A DNA stretch of 6,168 nt from an uncultured Actinoplanes sp. (GTDB lineage Bacteria; Actinomycetota; Actinomycetes; Mycobacteriales; Micromonosporaceae). The stretch lies in NCBI GenBank assembly GCA_934667465.1, contig CAKUMG010000385.1, forward strand, positions 1-6,168. The letters run 5' to 3'. The notes under the pieces were generated by a model that saw nothing but the letters and a program-made list of their open reading frames with translations, searched no databases and was not told the DNA's origin. The stretch's first letter is position 1; the number at the start of each line of letters is the position of its first letter. Position numbers and translations under genes: made by a program. This document shows positions 1-6,168 of the stretch, piece by piece.

Positions 1-74
1 GAGCCGCACGCCGTCACTCCCGCAAGCAGAGCCGCGCAGGCAGCGGCGATGGCCGTGCCACGTCGGATGCGCAT
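1..74 (-). CDS. Secreted lipoprotein, N-terminal fragment (cut by window edge)
   Basis: Reading the minus strand from the ATG at 74-72 gives 24 complete codons: a basic n-region (MRIRRG), an alanine/leucine-rich hydrophobic core, and LLAGVTACG. Cys23 sits in a lipobox-like setting (V-T-A-C), so this is most likely a type II signal peptide. The protein would be lipidated on Cys23 and anchored to the outer face of the membrane. A strong Shine-Dalgarno, GGGAGGAGGG, lies at 90-81, six bases before the ATG. The mature protein is outside the window, so its function cannot be read. In actinobacteria such lipoproteins are often ABC-transporter solute-binding proteins, but that is only a family-level guess. 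It is divergent from the thioesterase gene at 193. Confidence 0.72.
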   Translation of the reverse strand, partial: MRIRRGTAIAAACAALLAGVTACG

Positions 75-192
75 ATGGGGCCCTCCTCCCAAGGTCGCCG
101 CTGGGCACATTAGCGCGCTTTGAACGCTTTGCCGATGACGGTGAGGGCACAATCCAACCCGGCGGTAACGTTACCGAAGGTGAGGATCGTAA
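75..192. promoter_or_regulatory. Divergent intergenic region, lipoprotein / thioesterase
   Basis: These 118 bases separate two divergent starts and must hold both promoters. Visible elements are the lipoprotein ribosome binding site (81-90), a 7-bp direct repeat CGCTTTG at 116-122 and 125-131 (9-bp period), the 14-bp palindrome at 163-176, and an AAGGTGAGG ribosome binding site at 177-185, seven bases before the thioesterase ATG. I could not assign convincing -35/-10 pairs on either strand. Confidence 0.55.
163..176. promoter_or_regulatory. Perfect 14-bp palindrome, candidate repressor operator
   Basis: CGGTAACGTTACCG reads identically on both strands over all 14 bases, with a central CG. 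Such central-CG palindromes resemble operators of LacI/GalR-family repressors, although a TetR-type or other dimeric regulator is possible. It ends 16 bases before the thioesterase start codon and abuts the ribosome binding site, so a bound protein could block initiation of that transcript. No regulator gene is visible nearby to pair with it. The symmetry is seen directly; the operator role is inferred. Confidence 0.45.
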
Positions 193-594
193 ATGTTTGA
201 TCTTGTCGATGAGTCCGGCAAGTCTGGTGATCTTGTTCGCCTGATGGGGATCACATTCGGAGAGGTGTCCGCCGATCGTGTGACCGGCACCATGCCGGTC
301 GAGGGCAACACCCAGCCGTACGGTCTGCTGCACGGCGGCGCCTCGTGCGTGCTCGCGGAGACCCTGGGCTCCATCGGTGCGATGCTGCACGGCGCGACAG
401 TGGACCGCCCCTTCGCGGTCGGCGTCGACATCAACGCCACCCACCACCGGCCCGTACGATCCGGCATCGTCACCGGTGTCGCCACCCCGGTGCACCGCGG
501 CCGGACGGCGGTCACCTACGAGGTCGTCATCACCGACGCCGACGGGGAACGGGTCTGCACCGCCCGGATCACCTGCTTCCTGCGCGGCGCCTGA
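193..594 (+). CDS. PaaI/YdiI-family hotdog acyl-CoA thioesterase
   Basis: This 133-aa protein is the usual length for a single hotdog domain of the PaaI/YdiI (4-hydroxybenzoyl-CoA thioesterase-like) superfamily. These enzymes hydrolyse acyl- or aroyl-CoA thioesters in the cytoplasm, usually as dimers or tetramers. The signature QPYGLLHGGASCVLAETLGS spans residues 41-60. Gln41, His47 and Glu56 match, in identity and spacing, the Gln/His/Glu catalytic set known from E. coli YdiI. YdiI acts on 1,4-dihydroxy-2-naphthoyl-CoA in menaquinone synthesis, so a MenI-like role is plausible in a menaquinone-using actinobacterium, but no men gene is in the window and substrate cannot be told from sequence. 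The ATG at 193 is supported by AAGGTGAGG seven bases upstream. The stop TGA overlaps the ATG of the next gene (ATGA type, 592-596), suggesting translational coupling. Confidence 0.92.
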   Translation: MFDLVDESGKSGDLVRLMGITFGEVSADRVTGTMPVEGNTQPYGLLHGGASCVLAETLGSIGAMLHGATVDRPFAVGVDINATHHRPVRSGIVTGVATPVHRGRTAVTYEVVITDADGERVCTARITCFLRGA

Positions 595-1055
595 TGCATC
601 CGGCCGACCACGTTCGTGCGCAGGAGCGGCGGTTCTTGACGGATCCGCGTACCTTTCTTGACGTGACCGACGTACCACAGCACGCATTCGACGACGCGGC
701 TCAGGTGCTGGAATGCGCACTCAGCGGCGACAGCGATGCCGTGGTCGGCACCCTCGACGCGGTCGTGGACCGCTCGGGGGTCGTGGGCGCCTGGGACGTG
801 GCCTGGTGCCTCGCCGCGACGATGGTCGGACAGCACGTCCGGCCCGGCGGGCCCTGGACCCTCGACTTCCCTGGCATCGATGACGCTCGCTACGACAAGC
901 GCTGGGTGGCGCGGTTCGTCAGCGCCTACGTCAACGGTGACGTCCCGACCGGCGAGGCGCTCTTCGGGGCGGCCATCGCCGACGGCCAGCTCCCGGACTG
1001 CCTGCTCGCGCTGGCCGGCTCCACCGTGGCGACGCTGCGCCACCGCGCCGCCTAG
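594..1055 (+). CDS. Unrecognised 153-aa protein, coupled to the thioesterase
   Basis: I do not recognise a family. The frame is open with strong G/C third-position bias from about codon 30 onward and encodes a soluble acidic protein with no signal peptide or convincing membrane helix. It has several Trp residues and three Cys, with a hydrophobic helix-like stretch VGAWDVAWCLAATMVG near residues 63-78, and a C-terminal segment rich in Leu/Ala. The ATG at 594 overlaps the thioesterase stop and needs no Shine-Dalgarno if translation is coupled. An alternative is the TTG at 636, which has AGGAG nine bases upstream; the first codons (CGT, TTT, CTT, GTT) are less biased than the rest, which makes a later start (636, or GTG at 663) worth considering. 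It is probably co-transcribed with the thioesterase. Its TAG stop interlocks with that of the opposing gene. Confidence 0.72.
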   Translation: MHPADHVRAQERRFLTDPRTFLDVTDVPQHAFDDAAQVLECALSGDSDAVVGTLDAVVDRSGVVGAWDVAWCLAATMVGQHVRPGGPWTLDFPGIDDARYDKRWVARFVSAYVNGDVPTGEALFGAAIADGQLPDCLLALAGSTVATLRHRAA

Positions 1056-1360
1056 GTCTTCTTGAGATAGAGGGCCTTGGCGTACTGCGCCGCGGCCGCC
1101 TGCTGATACATCGACGCCTGCGCCATGTACCAGCCATTGTCGGCCAGCGCCTCCTTGGCCTGGTTGGTGCCCATCCAGCGAATGTCGGCGTCGGCCTCGG
1201 AGAAGCCGCGCGCCTTGAAGGTCCGGCGCATCTGCGCCCGGCCGGCCCGGAACTTCTCCGACGTCTCCTCGGCATTGCGCATACAGGCGAAGCCCTTCTC
1301 GCTCAACGCCTCGGCCAGCGACCACGCGGACTGCTCCTCCGCGCTCGAAAATGTCGGCAC
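1052..1360 (-). CDS. Small unrecognised, probably all-helical protein (102 aa)
   Basis: The frame starts with GTG at 1360-1358, preceded by GGGAGGAG with four bases between, and ends in TAG at 1054-1052. The product is rich in Ala, Glu, Lys, Gln and Met and has no proline after residue 2, consistent with a mainly helical fold. Charged segments such as EEQSAWSLAEALSEKGFACM (residues 8-27) and a C-terminal helix NGWYMAQASMYQQAAAAQYA (about 75-94) with repeated aromatics look amphipathic. There is one Cys (residue 26), no signal peptide and no transmembrane segment. I do not recognise a family. The strong ribosome binding site and the tail-to-tail fit with the previous gene support it as real. 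It is a monocistronic gene divergent from the SGNH hydrolase. Confidence 0.72.
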   Translation of the reverse strand: MPTFSSAEEQSAWSLAEALSEKGFACMRNAEETSEKFRAGRAQMRRTFKARGFSEADADIRWMGTNQAKEALADNGWYMAQASMYQQAAAAQYAKALYLKKT

Positions 1361-1555
1361 GTCACTCCTCCCGCTCGGTTACCAGTACGTAACGCGGAAT
1401 CGGGCAGTCGGGCCAGTGGCGTGCAAGAAGCGGCAAAACAGTCGGTACGTGCACCTCGATCACAACCGACGGCTACCGAGCCGAGATCGTGTTCCCGGTC
1501 ACCCGCGCCGATCCTCCCGATGTCGGAGGCGTCGTACGCGTGAGGGGTGCACAGC
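1361..1555. promoter_or_regulatory. Divergent intergenic region, helical protein / SGNH hydrolase
   Basis: These 195 bases carry the two divergent promoters. Seen directly: the minus-strand ribosome binding site (1365-1372), an inverted repeat GTTAC-N6-GTAAC at 1378-1393, a second, weaker inverted repeat GTCGGT (1441-1446) / ACCGAC (1465-1470) with an 18-base spacer, and GAGGGG at 1542-1547, eight bases before the hydrolase ATG. No clear -35/-10 pair or riboswitch fold could be assigned by eye. Confidence 0.5.
1378..1393. promoter_or_regulatory. Inverted repeat GTTAC-N6-GTAAC, candidate operator
   Basis: Two 5-bp arms separated by CAGTAC form a 16-bp dyad located 18-33 bases upstream of the GTG start of the 102-aa protein, where its core promoter would be expected. 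The size is normal for a dimeric helix-turn-helix regulator. The arms are short, so chance occurrence is quite possible. Confidence 0.25.
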
Positions 1556-2578
1556 ATGGGAGTTCGTCAGGGAGCCCGGAACCGGACCCGGCGCTGGGGC
1601 ATCTCGGCCCTGACCGCCGTGCTGGGCGCCGGACTGGTCGCCGGCATGGGCGCGTCCGAGCCCGCCGAGGCCCAGCTCCCCGACACCGCCGCCGCGCAGG
1701 ACTTCACGGCCACCCGCGTCATGCCCCTGGGCGACTCGATCACCCGGGGAGTCGGCTCCCCCACCCTGTCCTCGTACCGGATCGACCTGCAGAACCGCCT
1801 GCTCAAGGGCGGCATGGAGATCGACTACGTGGGCTCCCAGCGCAACGGCACGGGCGGCGACCCCGACCACGAGGGCCACGGCGGCTGGACCATCGACATG
1901 CTCGCCGAGCAGGTCGACGGCTGGCTGGCGACCTACCGGCCCGACGTCGTGCTCCTGCACGCCGGCACCAACAACCTCAAGGCCGGCGACGGGCCGTACA
2001 ACACTGTCCGCAAGCTCTCCGGCTTGATCGACCAGATCCGCACCGCCCGTCCCGAGGCCCGGATCTTCGTCGCGCAGGTCCTCACGGCCCGGCCGCGGCA
2101 GGAGGCGGCCGCCGACAGGATGTACAACAAGCTCATCCCGGCCATGATCGAGGCGAAGAACGACGAGCTGATCACGATCGTCGACCAGTCCACGGTCCAC
2201 GGCATCGACCTGCACGACCTGCGCCACCCCAACGACTTCGGCTACTCGAAGATGGCCTGGAACTGGTACCGCGCCATGAGCAGGGTCTACGGCCTCTCCG
2301 GCAACACCGGCCCGAACCCGTACCGGATGACCACCGCGCGGCGCTGCCTCGCCCAGCGGGTCGTCATCGACGGGTTCGAGCGGCACCGCACCGAGTGCCG
2401 GGACTGGACGCTGCGCGGCAGGACCGTGCTGGTCGACGGGGTCCAGACCCGGGTGCGGACGTGGCAGACGCTGCGCGAGGTCCGTCGTGCGTACCGCGTG
2501 AAGGTCAACGGCGAGTGGACGGCGCGTACGCGGCTCGTGCGCTACTGGGCCGGCCCGGGCGACCTGTCCGAGCTCTGA
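1556..2578 (+). CDS. Secreted SGNH/GDSL hydrolase with C-terminal extension
   Basis: The 340-aa product starts at the ATG at 1556 (GAGGGG eight bases upstream); a GTG at 1547 is in frame but overlaps that ribosome binding site. Residues 1-39 are a signal peptide: a basic n-region with RTRRWG, a hydrophobic core, and A-E-A before Gln40. The Arg pair is not a full Tat consensus, so Sec export is equally likely. The SGNH blocks are clear: block I LGDSIT with nucleophile Ser61, block II GHGGW (Gly109/Gly110), block III AGTNN (Gly137, Asn139), and block V DLRHPNDFGY with Asp221 and His224. Family members are esterases, lipases or carbohydrate acetylesterases; the substrate cannot be told. The catalytic domain ends near residue 250. 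About 90 further residues follow, rich in Arg, Val and Trp, with Cys264 and Cys281 as a possible disulfide. It is probably monocistronic. Confidence 0.93.
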   Translation: MGVRQGARNRTRRWGISALTAVLGAGLVAGMGASEPAEAQLPDTAAAQDFTATRVMPLGDSITRGVGSPTLSSYRIDLQNRLLKGGMEIDYVGSQRNGTGGDPDHEGHGGWTIDMLAEQVDGWLATYRPDVVLLHAGTNNLKAGDGPYNTVRKLSGLIDQIRTARPEARIFVAQVLTARPRQEAAADRMYNKLIPAMIEAKNDELITIVDQSTVHGIDLHDLRHPNDFGYSKMAWNWYRAMSRVYGLSGNTGPNPYRMTTARRCLAQRVVIDGFERHRTECRDWTLRGRTVLVDGVQTRVRTWQTLREVRRAYRVKVNGEWTARTRLVRYWAGPGDLSEL

Positions 2579-2617
2579 CGCTCAGTCCACTTCCTCTGAC
2601 GCTCAGTCCACTTCCTC
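2576..2617. repeat. Perfect 21-bp tandem duplication at a convergent gene junction
   Basis: Bases 2576-2596 and 2597-2617 are identical, beginning TGACGCTCAGTCC and ending TTCCTC. The first copy holds the stop codon of the hydrolase (TGA 2576-2578); the second holds the stop of the opposing STAS gene (TGA at 2605-2603). The unit is exactly seven codons, so each reading frame meets another in-phase stop in the other copy. A single-copy ancestor would have had the two stops only three bases apart. Confidence 0.95.
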
Positions 2618-2923
2618 GAAGAGTTCGAGGACGCCGGACACGTCGAGAACGCGGTGGACCAGCCCTTCGGCATGCGCGATGGCGAGGGGCACACCGGCGG
2701 CCCGCCCGGCCGTCAGCCCGTCGATCAGCGCACCCACGGCCTCGCTGTCGATGAACGCGGTGTCGGCGAGGTCGATCACGATCCGCACATGGCCGTCGGA
2801 AGCCGAGTCGCCCACCGCGCGCAGCAGGACGTCACGGACGTCGTCCCGGGCGTTGATGTCGAGATCGCCGGAGAGCCGCACCCGGCTCGCTTCCCGCACG
2901 ATCTGGTAGGTCGGTTCAGTCAC
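2603..2923 (-). CDS. STAS-domain anti-sigma factor antagonist (SpoIIAA/RsbV-like)
   Basis: This 106-aa protein is a single STAS domain. In partner switching, the unphosphorylated form binds its cognate kinase/anti-sigma factor and frees the sigma factor; phosphorylation on a conserved Ser blocks this. Landmarks are the strand LSGDLDINARDDVRDVLL (17-34), the core strand VRIVIDLADTAFIDS (46-60), and helix EAVGALIDGL (61-70). Ser60, directly after Asp59, aligns with the phosphorylated Ser of SpoIIAA/RsbV; the usual DS-x-G is DSEAVG here. The GTG at 2923 is chosen because AGAAGG precedes it by five bases and the domain begins at once. An in-frame ATG at 2959 would add 12 unconserved residues, lacks a ribosome binding site, and lies three bases after the upstream stop. 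The gene follows the ATP-binding protein gene, its likely kinase and partner. Confidence 0.9.
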   Translation of the reverse strand: MTEPTYQIVREASRVRLSGDLDINARDDVRDVLLRAVGDSASDGHVRIVIDLADTAFIDSEAVGALIDGLTAGRAAGVPLAIAHAEGLVHRVLDVSGVLELFEEVD

Positions 2924-2928
2924 GGACA

Positions 2929-2934
2929 CCTTCT
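2929..2934 (-). promoter_or_regulatory. Ribosome binding site of the STAS gene
   Basis: AGAAGG on the minus strand lies five bases before the GTG at 2923-2921. It decides the start of the STAS gene in favour of that GTG over the in-frame ATG at 2959-2957. Confidence 0.6.
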
Positions 2935-2962
2935 GACATGGGCGGTCAACCGAGATCATAGA

Positions 2963-3403
2963 TCAGCCGGGTACGGGGAACTCCGCCCAGACGTGCTTGG
3001 TGCCCTCCTCCACGTACCAGCCCATGTCGAGCGAGAACTGCTTCGCCAGCTGCAGCCCCAGACCGCCCTGCCCGAGCTCGCGCCCCTCGGCGTACTCCGG
3101 CACCGCATCCGGCGCCTGGTCGGACACGTCGAGCACGAACAGGTCGCGGGCCCGGCCCAACCGCACGGTCGTCGGCGGCAGCGCGTGCCGCAGCGCGTTC
3201 GTCGCGAGCTCCGTTGCCACCAGCACGACCTTCTCGGGGATCTCGTCGAGCGGGGCGCCCTCGGCCAGCACCTCGCCGGTGATCGCCTCGTGCAGGGACG
3301 CCCGCAGCAGCTTGAGTTGCCCCACACTGTCGAGCACCCAATGGCGCAACTCGGTCATGGCGGGCGGCATCTGAGCGCTCAGGGACGACATGCCCCCTCT
3401 CAT
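2963..3403 (-). CDS. SpoIIAB/RsbW-like ATP-binding protein (GHKL anti-sigma/serine kinase)
   Basis: The 146-aa product is a single HATPase_c_2 domain of the GHKL fold, as in SpoIIAB and RsbW. These cytoplasmic proteins bind a sigma factor or other target and phosphorylate their STAS antagonist. The N-box is VATELATNALRHA (62-74) with Glu65 and Asn69; the G1 box is DVSDQAP (92-98) with Asp95; the G2 box is GQGGLGLQLAKQF (111-123). The family's usual G1 glycine is replaced (DQAP). The start is uncertain: ATG 3403 has only GGACGG upstream, while ATG 3391 (residue 5) has AGAGGGGG just before it; residue 16 is a third in-frame ATG. The STAS gene follows on the same strand, 39 bases after the stop if it starts at GTG 2923. 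This order (kinase, then STAS) is the reverse of the usual rsbV-rsbW order, and no sigma factor gene is adjacent. Confidence 0.9.
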   Translation of the reverse strand: MRGGMSSLSAQMPPAMTELRHWVLDSVGQLKLLRASLHEAITGEVLAEGAPLDEIPEKVVLVATELATNALRHALPPTTVRLGRARDLFVLDVSDQAPDAVPEYAEGRELGQGGLGLQLAKQFSLDMGWYVEEGTKHVWAEFPVPG

Positions 3404-3536
3404 GCCCGTCCGCGCGCTCGATCATGCCCGCCCCATCACCCGCGACCGCCCCCACCGCGCGGCTGGGCGTCGGCGGCAGGACGGTCGGTGCTTCGGCGGC
3501 GGGACCGTCGGCGCTGTGGCGACACGGCGCCGGCGG
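3404..3536 (-). promoter_or_regulatory. Intergenic region between purD and the kinase gene
   Basis: This 133-base stretch follows purD and precedes the kinase gene on the same strand. The purD-proximal half holds two potential hairpins (described separately). The other half is very GC-rich and must contain any separate promoter for the kinase-STAS unit; I could not identify one. If the hairpins do not terminate, the kinase pair could be partly co-transcribed with purD. Confidence 0.45.
3480..3531 (-). terminator. Possible double hairpin after purD
   Basis: Just downstream of the purD stop (3539-3537), GGCGC at 3510-3514 can pair with GCGCC at 3527-3531, and the inner TGT/ACA (3515-3517 / 3522-3524) extends the stem across a 2-base bulge. 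A second stem follows: GACGGTC at 3480-3486 with GACCGTC at 3503-3509, a 7-bp perfect dyad. There is no T-tract, as is common for actinobacterial terminators, so the assignment is tentative in such GC-rich DNA. Confidence 0.35.
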
Positions 3537-4784
<1,248 letters not shown>

Positions 4785-4824
4785 GCGGCAGATCCTACGG
4801 GCCGCCGGACGATCTCCTCCCGGG

Positions 4825-4833
4825 TCGTCCACA
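4825..4833 (-). promoter_or_regulatory. Near-consensus DnaA box, inverted
   Basis: The top strand reads TCGTCCACA, one base away from the actinobacterial DnaA box TTGTCCACA. Its flanks (CCTGTGGACGACCC on the minus strand, 4835-4822) match the core of the tandem repeats further right in 12 of 14 positions or better, which suggests a related element in opposite orientation. Confidence 0.5.
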
Positions 4834-4851
4834 GGGCGGCGTCGACTCTCC

Positions 4852-4892
4852 TCATTGCACGTCTCGATGCACTTTGCGCGATCATGCAATGA
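4852..4892. promoter_or_regulatory. 8-bp inverted repeat TCATTGCA / TGCAATGA
   Basis: The arms at 4852-4859 and 4885-4892 are perfect inverse complements separated by 25 bases. The interval holds another TGCA (4868-4871), and TTGC at 4874-4877 pairs with GCAA at 4886-4889 as a shorter dyad. The region lies between the inverted and the tandem DnaA boxes, upstream of purD. It could bind a purine or nucleotide-responsive regulator, or form a hairpin; neither is shown by sequence alone. Confidence 0.35.
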
Positions 4893-4895
4893 CTG

Positions 4896-4955
4896 CCTGT
4901 GGATAACCGCGCCGACCTGTGGATAACCGGTCCGGCCTGTGGACAACCCCCCGGC
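4896..4955 (+). repeat. Three 20-bp direct repeats carrying DnaA boxes (iteron-like)
   Basis: Units start at 4896, 4916 and 4936, with exactly 20-base period. The first 13 bases, CCTGTGGATAACC, are identical in units 1 and 2; unit 3 differs by one base (CCTGTGGACAACC). The remaining seven bases of each unit vary but stay GC-rich. Each unit contains one 9-base DnaA box: TGTGGATAA at 4898-4906 and 4918-4926 (inverse complement of the classical TTATCCACA) and TGTGGACAA at 4938-4946 (inverse complement of TTGTCCACA, the form preferred in Streptomyces and mycobacteria). A 20-base period, near two helical turns, would put the boxes on about the same DNA face. The array ends about 20 bases before the probable purA -10 element. 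Confidence 0.9.
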
Positions 4956-4974
4956 AATGAGCTGCGGAGTCGCG

Positions 4975-6168
<1,194 letters not shown>

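Noticed and set aside
636..663. Internal promoter from two TTGACG hexamers (636-641, 658-663)
   Set aside because: Neither has an acceptable -10 at 16-19 bases, and both lie inside the coding frame.
1446..1466. CRP-like site near GTGCAC...TCACAA
   Set aside because: Only one half-site resembles TGTGA/TCACA; the other is too diverged to support a call.
1361..1555. Riboswitch leader (for example cyclic di-AMP type) before the secreted hydrolase
   Set aside because: I looked for conserved riboswitch core sequences and paired stems and found none that fit.
1489..2754. Open frame of 421 codons overlapping the SGNH hydrolase
   Set aside because: The protein is Arg/Pro/Gly-rich without domains, while the adjacent frame carries all SGNH blocks and a signal peptide.
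2924..2959. N-terminal extension of the STAS protein to the ATG at 2959
   Set aside because: No ribosome binding site precedes it, and the GTG at 2923 has AGAAGG at proper spacing directly before the domain.
4785..4946. N-terminal extension of PurD to the ATG at 4946
   Set aside because: The 54 extra residues are unconserved in type, overlap the DnaA-box array, and the family starts at the GTG at 4784.

Overview
The window is high-GC DNA with strong G/C bias at third codon positions, GTG starts beside ATG, purine-rich ribosome binding sites, and protein types typical of Actinobacteria (a SpoIIAB-like kinase with a STAS protein, a secreted SGNH hydrolase, menaquinone-type hotdog thioesterase chemistry). 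The mix would suit a Micromonosporaceae-like genome (Actinoplanes, Micromonospora), but that is an inference from general resemblance, not a search. The window looks like chromosomal core and near-core sequence. I see no mobile element, CRISPR array, tRNA or rRNA.

Layout, left to right. (1) Bases 1-74, minus strand: the first 24 codons of a lipoprotein, running off the left edge. (2) Bases 75-192: a divergent intergenic region with a perfect 14-bp palindrome. (3) Bases 193-594, plus: a YdiI/PaaI-type acyl-CoA thioesterase, whose stop overlaps the start of an unrecognised 153-aa protein (594-1055). (4) Bases 1052-1360, minus: an unrecognised 102-aa, probably all-helical protein whose stop interlocks with the previous one in a single CTAG. 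(5) Bases 1361-1555: a divergent intergenic region. (6) Bases 1556-2578, plus: a secreted SGNH/GDSL hydrolase with an extra C-terminal region. (7) Bases 2603-3403, minus: a two-gene unit with a SpoIIAB/RsbW-like ATP-binding protein first and a STAS anti-anti-sigma protein second. Its tail meets the hydrolase tail inside a perfect 21-bp tandem duplication. (8) Bases 3537-4784, minus: purD. (9) Bases 4785-5040: the purD/purA divergent intergenic region. (10) Bases 5041 to the end, plus: purA, cut by the right edge after 376 codons.

Functionally, purD (GAR synthetase, second step of IMP synthesis) and purA (first committed step from IMP to AMP) are divergent and share one control region. The kinase and STAS pair is a partner-switching module acting on an unidentified sigma factor or other target, since no sigma gene is adjacent. 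The thioesterase and the coupled unknown form a small operon.

The most striking structure is in the purD-purA intergenic region. Three direct repeats of exactly 20-bp period each carry a DnaA box, two with the E. coli-type consensus and one with the high-GC actinobacterial consensus. A fourth, inverted, near-consensus box lies about 65 bp away on the purD side. The array is just upstream of the probable purA -10 element, so it could be a DnaA-responsive purine promoter or a DnaA-titration site. No known replication-initiation gene is in the window.
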